Shown: positions 34,817 through 44,939 of the stretch, in pieces
Layout of the letters: each line of letters begins with the position of its first letter
Numbering within the stretch: position 1 is the first letter of the stretch
DNA from: Cryptomeria japonica
Lineage: Eukaryota > Streptophyta > Pinopsida > Cupressales > Cupressaceae
NCBI RefSeq assembly: GCF_030272615.1
Contig: NC_081408.1
Coordinates: 307,275,950-307,339,949 of the forward strand
Length of the DNA: 64,000 nt
Direction: 5' to 3'
The notes under the pieces: model-generated
Database searches by the model: none
Told to the model about the DNA's origin: nothing
What the model saw: the letters and a program-made list of their open reading frames with translations, nothing else
Program-made: the position numbers and the translations under genes

Positions 34817-35546
34817 CTAAAAACTCTCATTATTATTATTTTTTCTTAAAATAACTTACAATTAATCTCATTTATTAAGTATGCAATAATATTAATTCTT
34901 AAACTAATCTACACTTAATTAACTGCATGTTTATTTAATTAACCTAAATTAATGCCTAGCCAAAGTGCACTTTCCTTTATAGAAGTGAACACATTTCTTT
35001 CCAAGATCCTCAAAACTAATAAAAATACACTCCAATGACATGTAAAATGGGCAATAGAGTTTTTTCTTTAAAAATATTTTAAATGCAAATAGAAAATAGA
35101 GGGTTTAGATGTTTTTTTTTTAATTTCAGTGCTAGTTTCACTTGCTATCCACCTAGTGATTTTTATGGTGTGGGTTTTTTTTGGTATCTGCCATCTTTCA
35201 ACATCCTCAACTCATGAGAGGAGAAAAAAATTCTTTTGTTTGAAGCTTACAGTATTCATCTACTATTGTATTCTAATTTGTGGGGCATTAAGGGAGACTT
35301 TTGTATTCACAACGTCCTTCTTTGGCCCTCAGTAGACTATAAATGCAAGGGCATTGAGTTAGAGAAGTGAAATTGATTCAAACAAAACTGTAAACCAAGC
35401 AGTCAAAGTTTAGTTTAGTGTGTGTTGGTTAAATAAATGGATAAACTATAATTAAAATGATCAATTTTTTGAAAGTTTTTAAATCATATTCTTGAATTGA
35501 ACATCAAATTAATTTCATGAAAAATTAAAATATTATAATTTAGTGT
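34817..35546. other. AT-rich spacer, no gene
   Basis: The final part (35405-35546) is homologous to 44424-44560, right of element J. So J inserted into one copy of a repeated host sequence. No coding sequence is recognised. Confidence 0.6.
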
Positions 35547-35930
35547 GTAAAATTTACTCTAAACCTACACATCACAGTTAATCTAGCTAGAAAGAAAGAA
35601 GTAAACTTGCAGAATATAGAGAAAACTTGAGAGCAAGAATGAGAATAGAATTGTTTCATTGATTGATTTACAAATGAATGAATTTACAATATAAAGAGCC
35701 TCTGTGAAAGCATAAAATAGAGGAAAAAACAAAAGCCTATGTGAAAGCATAAAACAAAGGAAAAAACAGTAATAAAACTCTCTACCTTCGTTAGCTTACA
35801 ATTAAACAAGCAACAATTGCAGCAACCCATAAAACATCGATAAAATAGATTGCAGTGTTTGTTATCCAAGAAAAACATGGAAAAACAAAAAAAATAAATC
35901 AAGTAGATTGTGTTGTTGTTGTAGATTGCA
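35547..35930 (-). repeat. Left (3') LTR of element J
   Basis: Begins TGTAAAATTTACTC on the plus strand and matches the right LTR over its length, including an internal duplication GTGAAAGCATAAAA(A/C)(A/T)(A/G)AGG present twice in both. The outer terminus may extend to CTAATA (35936). Confidence 0.85.
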
Positions 35931-36021
35931 CTAATACTCCCCCTTAAGTCTAACTAAGGATACCAAAGCCTAAGGAAAGGGAAGAAGAAAGAGGGAAAAT
36001 CCAGTGGGAACAACCCCCCCT

Positions 36022-36828
36022 TGTTAGGATTCCCACAGATACTGAGAGGGGGGGAGGGGTGAATCAGTATCTAACTAGTATATAGATTTTCTTAACTTAA
36101 AACATGTAGAGCATATTAATACAGTGTACCGGTAAACAGAAAGTAATGCAATAAACAGAGATAAAAACAACCACATGAAAAACACACCATAACACAAGGA
36201 TTTAACGAGGAAACCCGGTGTGGGAAAAACCTCGGTGGGATTTGTAACCCACAATATTCACTTACTGGCCAATAAGAGAATATTACTACTACAAGAGGGG
36301 CCTACACATGCAGGAAGGCCAATTGCCTAGAGCTCACTACTCAAATACAAAATAGGAAGTCTCACTGACTTACAAAATGGATTATATAAATCTAGTGTCT
36401 TGTACTACTTCAAAATAGCATATATAATGCCAGATCCAGTATCGGTTTTTGCTCCGCTTCTTACATAAACCCTTAACCTATAATTCGCATAATAGGTCTT
36501 CTTTATTTTGCCTAATTACATTCTTCTTCCTTACAAAAAATGTTCTACAATGATCTCTCTTATATAAGAGTCATTTTACAACTTGCCAAGTCGGCTTACA
36601 ATGATTTTGCAATAATAAACAAAATATATTACAAAAAAAATCCTGTCGGCCTCTGTGCCGGTATGCTTCCTTTCACTGCCGGTGCCGGTGATCTGAGTGC
36701 TGGTGTAGAGTCTGATCTTGCTAGTACCGGTGGAATGCCTTGCCAGTGTCATAGGATTGTAAGGTTGCCATCAATGACAAAACCTTTAATCACCTACAAT
36801 GTCTCATTGGAGTGTGCATATGCCAACA
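36022..36828 (-). repeat. Left (3') LTR of element H
   Basis: Minus strand ends TGTTGGCA and TCCTAACA. It matches the right LTR with only a few differences per hundred bases, plus a 17-18 bp segment near 36726-36745 and a short segment near 36808 that the right copy lacks. Box TTTAACGAGGAAACCC at 36201-36216. Many CCGGT motifs. Confidence 0.92.
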
Positions 36829-37000
36829 ATCTCCCCCTTTGGCATTGATGGCAACACTCATGAGAAAATTTCAAAAGTGTATCCAAAACTTGTAATCCAA
36901 AAATTGTTTCCAAAAATGTGTACCAAATATATGAGCTCCCCCTGAGCAGATAAGTCTTTTGCAGATTATTTTCTCATACTACTACTCCCCCTTTGGCATC
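36829..37000 (-). other. Polypurine tracts of element H
   Basis: On the plus strand TCTCCCCCTTTGGCATTGATGG (36830-36851), GCTCCCCCTGAGC (about 36934-36946) and ACTCCCCCTTTGGCATCAATG (about 36984-37004). The first abuts the 3' LTR. The first and third share the phrase reading CAATGCCAAAGGGGGAG on the minus strand, also seen in element G at 33451-33466. Confidence 0.75.
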
Positions 37001-37047
37001 AATGACAATGGTTGTCAAGGTGTCAATAGAGTTGTAGTTTTTTTGTC

Positions 37048-40000
37048 TCAACCTTGTAATTGGGTGGTTACAATTTGAAAAATATCCGCCAAAACCAAAT
37101 TTATGCTTTCCATAAACTTCTTACTGTCTTTTATTGCTGCCTTTGTTCTTTGAACTGTACCGGTGAGGTGCTGCATATGCTCTGCTGGTGTTTTCTGTCC
37201 TTGTATTAGTGCCTCAGATATTTCCTTCCTCAAGGATGCTAGATAGTCCAGTCTTGGACTTAGTCTTAGTCTTAGATTTTTAGCCTTGTTTATTATCCTC
37301 TCCTTTTCTCTCTCTAGCTTCAGTAATTCTTCCTCAAAACTAGTTATCTTTTGCTAAAAAACTGATAATGTATCAAGTGAATTAACAAAATTGTCAGCAA
37401 GTTTATTTATTTCTTCTTGTACCTTGCTCATTTTTTTTTATCTATGTCAACTATTAAAAAGTTTGTCTTGCAAGTATCTTTGTACAGAGTTTTAAATTCC
37501 TTCAATGAGTTGCATAGTTCTGGTAGTAGTGTATCAAATTGCCTTGTACACTTCTTTATTTGATCCTCAAAGAATTTTTGTTTTTCAATTTCCAACCTGT
37601 CTTTGAATGCCTGTTCATTTATTTGTTCAACTGTCACTATGTTGTCAGTAATATACTTTGACAAAGTGTCAAGTTGAATCAAAGAATCCTTATTATCTAT
37701 GTTGCATTTTGGAGCTATCATCTTCAAAATTGGGATTGTGTCATCTATAGCTTTATAAGCTTGTGAACTACAATTAGTTATTTTCTTCAAAGAATCTAAA
37801 AGAACTTCAGTTACATTGGTTGATTTGTAATCTCCTGAGGAGGAACCAACATTTTGAATTCTACTAGTGGAGGAAGTAACCATGCTTGTAGTGACCTCTG
37901 GTAGTTCAGTCTATGTTTCCATTTCCTTAAGCAAGGGTTTTTGTTTCTCTCCTATTGCCGTTGGCACTATTTCCACATGAACCTGTTCCTGTTCCGGAGC
38001 CTGTTGCTTTGCTTGTCTTTCTGTCTATTGATCTATTTTCATCTCTATTGGAGTTTCTGTCTATTTCCCTGTGCTATCATCTTCCACTTTTCCTTCAGTG
38101 TTATCAATGTTGTTAGCTACCAGTGGCTCACTAGCCATGTCAGTCTTACCGGTTGTGTCTTTATCTACCACAATGTTGACCTTTTGAGTATCAACATCAA
38201 CTGTGTATAGTATCTCTGAATTAGGATTAGTATCCTCTTGTGATACATCCATACTATCATCTACCGGTTGGTCTTCTATTGTTGTTACCGGTGGAGTAAT
38301 CAGAGGCAGTGGGGATAAGTTATCTTTTATTTTGATACTAGGAGGTCCACCAACCTTTCCTTTACCCTTATCTTTGTCCTTTTGATAGACTTTGATAGGG
38401 TTGGGGTTCCTGTACTCTTCCTGATTTTCCTTCTCCACAAGGAATATATCCCATCCATTTTCCTGTTTCTTCTATTACCTCATTTACTCTTCCTGCCATT
38501 AGTGCAATATGCCAGTGTGCAGTAGAGAATACTAACCGGTTGGCCTTTGCAATTAGATCATCTATTTCTTTTGGAGAGTTGATTGGGTAGACAACAAGTA
38601 ATTTTTCAATTTTGATTTTCTTGTCAAGTTCTACAAAAAATTGTCTTCTTGCTTCCAGTCTCTTGAACAATTCATGTGGTAGTTCATCTACAACTTGCAT
38701 CAAAAACTTCTTATAGATATCTAGGTGTAAAATGACACTGTTTTCAACTTGCTCTTTCTCATCTGCTGATAGTGTATCATATAATTTTTCTAATGTTCTT
38801 GAGTTTTCCTTCTTCTGTGATTTCATCCAATAGTCTGTCAATTGGAGAAATATTCTATTGAGTCCTTTTCTTCTTAGGTGTTAGCTTTTTCTTTGGGGTT
38901 GTCTTCTTTACCGGAGACCTCACTGCCTGTTGTTTTTATCTAGTTCTTCTAGGCAAGGGTGTGGATACCGATGAAGGTTGTCTTTTCCTTACAACTCTTT
39001 TAAATTCAGCTGGCTTGTCACTCTCTGAAGAAGTTGCTACCGGTGACAGGTGAGTTTCTGGTTGTTGTGCCTATAACTCATCTTTAGTGATACCGGTTTG
39101 TTTCAGTACATCTTCTTTTATAGCCTTAGCCTACCTTGAACCTCTCCTTACAGTTGCTTCTACTTTCTTTACTCTCTTCTTAGATTGAATTTGGCTTTCA
39201 ATGGTCTCAGCACTACCAAATACCTCTTCCTTAGGTTCATTTGGTGCTTTAGCATATGTTTCAATGATGTGGTCATCAGTCTCATAGCCCATTTTAGTAA
39301 CCCAAATTGTTCTTGGGATAACTGCTTCCATTCAGATCTCATCCTTTTTAATCACAAAACATATATCATCTTTGTATTTGTTAACAATTTCCTGTGACAG
39401 TCTGACTCTTTTGTTCATTCTGGCCTTTAGTGCTTGAAAATACTCATCAATATTCTTTTGTTTGCTTTCACCCATGTTGTTGAACAAGTCTCATAACTGT
39501 TACCCTACCGGTATGTCAAATCCAAGGTTCTTGATACCTATACTAGGCACCTATTTGGTTATGTGTAGCATTAAGCATACAAGTAAGTTACCAAATCTAA
39601 ATGTTCCTTTCTTATCCTTCTTGATCTTCCCTAAATTGTCAATCAATTCATCCTTTATCCATTCGCATACATCAATTTTTACATTATCCTTAACCATATC
39701 ATGTGCACTTTTTATGAATAAACTAGAAACTGAGTTAAGTCTATTTGCATGAGTTGCTTTGTATCCTAAAATCATGCTAACAAATCTCACATTTATGTCG
39801 GTCACATCATTAACCCTTAGAGACCTTCTGTCGGATGTTGCACCAGTTAGGTTCATTACCAGGTCATTTGAGACCTTCTTTGTCTTGTCTGGTCTGTTAC
39901 CGGTGGAAGGTAACCCTGTTACAGCTTTCATAGCTTCCTTGGTAATTTTGTGAACCGAATCTAGCCAGAAAAATTCACCATGTACCCTACTCAATACTAT

Positions 40001-40339
40001 CCTAATAACTTCCTTAGGAAAGTCTGGAATGCAGAGGATCTCAGTGAATCCTAGGGTTTCAACAATTTTGTGTTCAGGTTTTACTTTACCAGAATCATCA
40101 CAGATAACAGATTTGTACATGTTCTCAATTTCTTCATCTCCTAATTCTTCTATATGGCAATGGATATAGATTCTAGGGTTTTCTGCAAAAACAACTCCTT
40201 TGGGAATTTGGGAAAAAGCACCTACATTATCATCCTTTTTAGCTATCTTGGGAACTAGTTGAAATATGGGTCTAGGGCGTTTGATTACCTTGACTACAAT
40301 AGGGTTTGCTATGAATTCAGGTACAAAGGAGGATGCCAT
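37048..40339 (-). pseudogene. Large unknown second protein of element H, about 1,090 codons
   Basis: The frame from 40339 is open to 39551 (262 codons) and then continues in the same frame to about 38870 interrupted only by TAG, TAA and TGA codons that are one C-to-T change from CAG, CAA or CGA. After frameshifts it continues through 38841-38368, 38438-38061, 37883-37428 and 37233-37048. The N-terminal part is globular, with SRVHGEFFWLDSVHKITKEA and VTGLPSTG. The middle is basic and proline-rich (TTPKKKLTPKKKR). The C-terminal part is acidic, then E/K-rich and probably coiled coil. The pattern of a charged segment followed by a GLP motif recalls plant transposon-associated domains, but I cannot name the family. 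No pol motif is present. Confidence 0.65.
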
Positions 40340-40681
40340 GATTATAAATACCTTTTTCTGCCTTTGGAAAGATTGATTGCTGAAATGCTTTGCCTCTTTG
40401 CTCGAGATGCCTTAGCTCTAGAAATTTCACGCTCTTTGAATGTTTGAATGCTCGATGAAGTGAAATGGAGCCAAAAACATTAATTTATAATGTCAATTTG
40501 TCATCTACCATATTTAATGCATGTCGATTAAGTAATCACTTAACTTTGTCTACCGGTATAGAAGTAATTTTTCAACTTCTCATCATCAACTGAGGGAATA
40601 ATAGCATATGTCTCATTTGATTGCCAAACCCTCAAGGAAACTTCAGTTTGATGAAGAACTTCCTATCGGTGGAGCACTACT

Positions 40682-41803
40682 CTATCCTGCCGATGAAGCA
40701 TTGACTGGTTCTACTGGTGGAGGAGTATTCCCAATATTTAGATCAACTTTTCTAATCCATTGTTTTGAGAATTCTTGCTTAACCTCTTCAACTTTTTCTT
40801 TACCCTTCAAGCTAGAACTTTTTTTGTCTACCAGTGATCCTTTACTTCTACAGAATTGTGCAATATGCCCAATCTTGTTACATGCATAACAAGTTACATT
40901 ATTCTTCTGAATAGCTTTCCCATAACCTATGTCAGTTTGTGTTCTACATTGATTTGATAAGTGTCCAAATCTTCCACAAACATAACATCTCACATTCATT
41001 CTGCAATTCTCAGAGTTATGACCAACTTTGTTGCATTTTGAACATTGACCAGTGGGGGTGTTGATATTCTGATAATTTCTAGATCTACATTGATTTTCTC
41101 TATGACCATACTTATTACATTTAAAGCATTTGCCACTAAATTTATAAGCAGTAGGTTGTCTTACCGATTTGCTATGATCCTGTGTGTTTGTAGTATAGGA
41201 GCTTTCACCAACTTCAAAGCCAATTCCACAAGTGTCACCTTTAGGTTTTTGATTCTTTAGCAAGTTACCAAGTTCTTCTGAGCTTTTCTTGAATTTCTCT
41301 TTATGTTGATCTGCAGTATCTAGTTCTCTTTCTAAGACTTCTTTCTGCCTCATCAGTTCATTTGAGTCATTCTGAGTGTGCATCAGATCTATCTTTAACA
41401 AATCATTTTCATAGCCGAGTCTTGTGTTTTCATTTGCAGCATCACTTAGTCTTCTAGTCAAATCTTCTTCATTCTTCTTTCTATCTTCAATTTCTTTACA
41501 AAATCTCATAGTCATATCCTGCATCTCATTCTTTGTTGTCATGTTCTCTTGCTTCAGCTTGTTTATCATATCATTAAGAGTTTCTTTTTCATCATTCTCA
41601 TTTTGCATCTTTTCACAAAGTTCTCTTCTCTTGTTTCTTGAAATAGTAAGGTTTTCTTGAAGTGCTTGAATAATATCCTGAGCAACCTTTAGATCATCTT
41701 CAAGTTTGATATTTTTCAATTTTTCTGCATCATAGTCTGAGAGAGCTCCTTCAAGTTGTTTCATCAAGTTTTCCATCTCTACCAGTGTCAAGATCTTCCT
41801 CAA
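40682..41803 (-). CDS. Coiled-coil protein with four CCHC zinc knuckles (gag-like)
   Basis: An intact frame of 373 codons just downstream of the primer binding site, the place of gag. Residues about 8-185 are E/K/N/L-rich with long heptad stretches, a probable coiled coil. Four CX2CX4HX4C knuckles follow at residues 226-239 (CFKCNKYGHRENQC), 254-267, 273-286 and 305-318, then a basic and serine-rich tail ending in PPPVEPVNASSAG. Knuckles of this type bind nucleic acid. The capsid-like domain seen in gag of elements A and B is absent, so the coiled coil may serve for assembly instead; that is inference. The start may be the methionine at 41803 or 41776. Confidence 0.8.
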   Translation of the reverse strand: MRKILTLVEMENLMKQLEGALSDYDAEKLKNIKLEDDLKVAQDIIQALQENLTISRNKRRELCEKMQNENDEKETLNDMINKLKQENMTTKNEMQDMTMRFCKEIEDRKKNEEDLTRRLSDAANENTRLGYENDLLKIDLMHTQNDSNELMRQKEVLERELDTADQHKEKFKKSSEELGNLLKNQKPKGDTCGIGFEVGESSYTTNTQDHSKSVRQPTAYKFSGKCFKCNKYGHRENQCRSRNYQNINTPTGQCSKCNKVGHNSENCRMNVRCYVCGRFGHLSNQCRTQTDIGYGKAIQKNNVTCYACNKIGHIAQFCRSKGSLVDKKSSSLKGKEKVEEVKQEFSKQWIRKVDLNIGNTPPPVEPVNASSAG

Positions 41804-41833
41804 GCTGTTAGGCTTCTAAAAATAGAGGACCAA

Positions 41834-41845
41834 GCTCTGATACCA
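41834..41845 (-). other. Primer binding site of element H
   Basis: Minus strand TGGTATCAGAGC, identical to that of element A, two bases inside the LTR end. Confidence 0.9.
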
Positions 41846-41847
41846 AT

Positions 41848-42629
41848 TGTTAGGATTCCCACAGATACTGAGAGGGGGGGTGAATCAGTATCTAACCGGT
41901 ATATAGATTTTCTTAACTTAAAATATGTAGAGCATATTAATACAGTGTACCGGTAAACAGAAAGTAATGCAATAAATAGAGATAAAAACAACCACATGAA
42001 AAACACACCATAACACAAGGATTTAACGAGGAAACCCGGTGTGGGAAAAACCTCGATGGGATTTGTGACCCACAATATTCACTTACTGGCCAATAAGAGA
42101 ATATTACTGCTACAAGAGGGGCCTACACATGCAGGAAGGCCAATTGCCTAGAGCTCACTGCTCAAATACAAAATAGGAAGTCTCACTGACTTACAAAATG
42201 GATTATATAAATCCAGTGTCTTGTACTGCTTCAAAATAGCATCTATAATGTCAGATCCAGTACCGGTTTTTGCTCTGCTTCTTACATAAACCCTTAACCT
42301 ATAATTCGCATAATAGGTCTGCCTTATTTCGCCTAATTACATTCTTCTTCCTTACACAAAATGGTCTACAATGATCTCTCTTATATAAGAGTCACTTTAC
42401 AACTTGCCAAGTCGGCTTACAATGATTTTACAATAATAAACAAAATATATTACAACAAAAATCCTGTCGGCCTCTGTGCCGGTATGCTTCCTTTCACTGC
42501 CGGTGCCGGTGATCTAAATGTCGGTGTAGAGTCTGATCTTGCTAGTGCCGATGTCATAGGATTGTAAGGTTGCCATCAATGGCAAAACCTTCAATCACCT
42601 ACAATGTCTCATTTGTGCATATGCCAACA
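41848..42629 (-). repeat. Right (5') LTR of element H
   Basis: Same termini as the left LTR. Adjacent to the primer binding site. The outer end runs into a tract of about sixteen C (42630-42645), the target. Confidence 0.92.
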
Positions 42630-42806
42630 CCCCCCCCCCCCCCCCTCGCCAAAAAACAAAAACAAAAACACTAATTCTGCATGGGAGCTTCATTGCTACA
42701 ATGTCCTTCACCCCAAGAAGGTTTTGTAGAAAGTGAAAATGAAATGATAGGGCCCATTTTTGCCTCCACAAAGAAGAGAAAAAATTTCAATACAAAATGT
42801 AGCATG

Positions 42807-43520
42807 TCAAATGTTGTAGTAGCTTCCTCTACGACAAATGATGTTTCTTCCTTTTGGAAGATAGAAACCTTGAGCTATCAAACTACTAAATCCACACTCA
42901 AGTGAAATGTATGAAGTGATCAAAATGAATGGTTCTAAAAAAATTTCATATTTCTCCAATGTGATGTCGAATTGCGACTCGTCCATACAAGAATCAAGAA
43001 TAATGACCACTGAACTGTGAGAATTGTTTGGATGTGAATCAAGATGCGTCAAACTAGTAGCATGGAATGGCTGAAAGAGCTCAAGAGAATCCAAACCAAT
43101 AGAATATGCATCTTGATGTGAGCTGACATTGGAGAGATGGCATGTGTCCTCAATGTTGTCATCATGATCAAGGAGATATTCAACAAACAAATGATAAATG
43201 TCTGATAGGATGATAACTCACTCATCAAGAGGAAAAGAATGAACTTGCTGAAGAGAATCTGAGGTAGCATTTAGAGAAGCCAAAATCTCTGTCAAACTAG
43301 TAGGTGGAGGTGACTCAATAATTGTCAATACTGGAGGTTTAGAAAGAAGATAATCAAGAGGAGATGTCTCTGTGTAATCAAGACAATCAAGACTCTTCCA
43401 ATAAACAATTTCCTCTTCAGTGTCATCATCATACATAGAATCATCATCATTATCAAAGGAGAGAAGCATGCCTATAATTGGATCATCTGAGAATGGACGT
43501 TTAGTGGGATCTCCATACAT
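42807..43520 (-). pseudogene. Unidentified reading frame of element J
   Basis: One frame from MYGDPTKRPF at 43520 to 42807 with a single TGA at 43220-43218 (CGA would restore arginine), about 237 codons. It is acidic near its start (DNDDDSMYDDDTEEE) and proline/serine-rich, with no zinc knuckle and no pol motif. A segment SLTEILASLN followed at distance by HLFVEYLLD resembles the spacing of SLIETLIP and LFVESHILD in element K, so both elements may encode related proteins. Function unknown. Confidence 0.5.
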
Positions 43521-43966
43521 TTCCTATAAAGTTTCCCAAAGTGTGCAAGGGCTTTCAATATGTGATAGAGCCCATGATGTGTAGTCCCCGACACTTAAAA
43601 CAATTAATCCTAAGACAAAGATCATTTCTCCTTTCCCATGCAAATTTTTGTTAGCAAGTACTTGGTTCAGGAATAAGCCCATACAAATGTGGCAATAGAT
43701 GAATCCATTGACAATGCTTTAGGATTCCATCATGCCAGGACTTGTTGTTTCCTTCTTCCAAAGTGATGACATATGGATGATATTTGTTTCCCATTCTAGA
43801 TTTAGATTACCCCTTTTGGAACTTTATTTTAGTTCATGAATACATTAAAGAAATTAACAAACCCCCAAGACAATGAAAATTTTCATTCTAAAACAACTCT
43901 AATCTTAAAACACTACAAAATTTTGTTAATGCATCTTCTTTCTAGCACCCGTGCACTCTAATACCA

Positions 43967-44358
43967 TGTAAAATTTAATCTAAACCTGCACATCATACTA
44001 AAATCTAGCTAGAAAGGAACAAGTAAACTTGCAAAATAGAGAGAAAATTTGAGAGCAAGAATAAGAATAAAATTGTTTCATTGATTGATTTGCAAATGAA
44101 TGAGTTTACAATATAGAGAGCCTTTGTGAAAGCATAAAACAGAGGAAGAAACAAAAGCCTCTCTGAAAGCATAAAACAGAGGAAAAAATTGTAATAAAAT
44201 TGTCTACCTTCGTTATCTTACAATAAAACAAGCAACAACTGCAACAACCCATAAAACACTGGTAAAACATATAGAGGTGTTTGTTATCTTAAAAAAAACA
44301 TAGATACACAAAAAATCAAATGAAGCAAATTATGTTGTTGTTGGAGATTGCACTGACA
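43967..44358 (-). repeat. Right (5') LTR of element J
   Basis: Matches 35547-35930 at roughly nine positions in ten. It starts next to the primer binding site and ends in GCACTGACA. Confidence 0.85.
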
Positions 44359-44939
44359 CTATGTTGTAACTTCATATTGTGAGGCAAATCAACCAACTCT
44401 AAAGTGTGACATCTTCCTAAATTAAGTGTGTGTTGGTTAATTAGTTGATAAATTGTAATTAAAAAGATCAATTCTCTGAAAGATCTTAGATTTGTAAATT
44501 AGTCTAGAATTGAACATCAAATGAATTCCTTGAAAGATTCAAACATTGTAGTTTTAGGTTGTAACTTGTTGTACCACAAATCAACCAACTCCAAAGTGTG
44601 GCATCTTCTTACATTACAATATTTTTCATGTCAATTAATAGTGATGAAGAAAAAGACCTTTAAATTAAAAATGTTCACATAGACTATTTGGAGTTAATTT
44701 GTCCTCAAAACTTAATTTTAACCAATAATAATAACCCAAGACTCTTTATCTATTTGGAATAATTTCAAGCCTTTGTGTTGTCAGGAGGCTCGGGCTCAGC
44801 GAACTCTTGTCTAGAAGGGTGAGAAGTCATAGCAAAGTCTACGATAATGAATATTATAGCACACAAAAAATAGGTGAGAAAAATGCGAGGAAAAAAAGGT
44901 GAATATTGTAGAATGCCCTCATAACGTTATGATACTAAT
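44359..44939. other. Repeated host sequence right of element J, no gene
   Basis: 44424-44560 repeats the left flank of J, and CAAATCAACCAACTC(C/T)AAAGTGTG occurs at 44385-44410 and 44578-44604. So J sits in a local duplication of about 190 bp. Confidence 0.65.

Larger units (their letters stand above)
36022..42629 (-). mobile_element. Pol-less LTR retrotransposon H with two near-identical LTRs
   Basis: LTRs of 807 bp (36022-36828) and 782 bp (41848-42629) flank 5.0 kb of internal DNA. The primer binding site is at 41845-41834 and purine tracts lie inside the left LTR border. The internal DNA encodes a coiled-coil and zinc-knuckle protein (41803-40682) and a second, long frame (40339-37048) of unknown family. 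No protease, integrase, reverse transcriptase or RNase H motif is present in any frame. H sits in a C-rich tract of element J: flanks are CCCCT and CCCCC. It is therefore a non-autonomous element, probably mobilised by a copia element with a similar primer site and purine tract. Confidence 0.85.
35547..44358 (-). mobile_element. Small non-autonomous LTR element J, interrupted by element H
   Basis: Two LTRs of about 385-392 bp (35547-35930 and 43967-44358) flank about 1.4 kb of own internal DNA once element H (36022-42629) is taken out. A primer binding site beginning TGGTATTAGAGTGC lies next to the right LTR (43966 downwards on the minus strand), and a purine tract (plus CTCCCCCTTAAG, about 35937-35948) next to the left LTR. 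Only one reading frame is present; no pol domain. No clean target duplication was seen (TAGTG left, CTATG right). Confidence 0.75.

Noticed and set aside
35129-35335. 68-codon hydrophobic frame
   Set aside because: In AT-rich spacer DNA with no homologue that I recognise; length is expected by chance.
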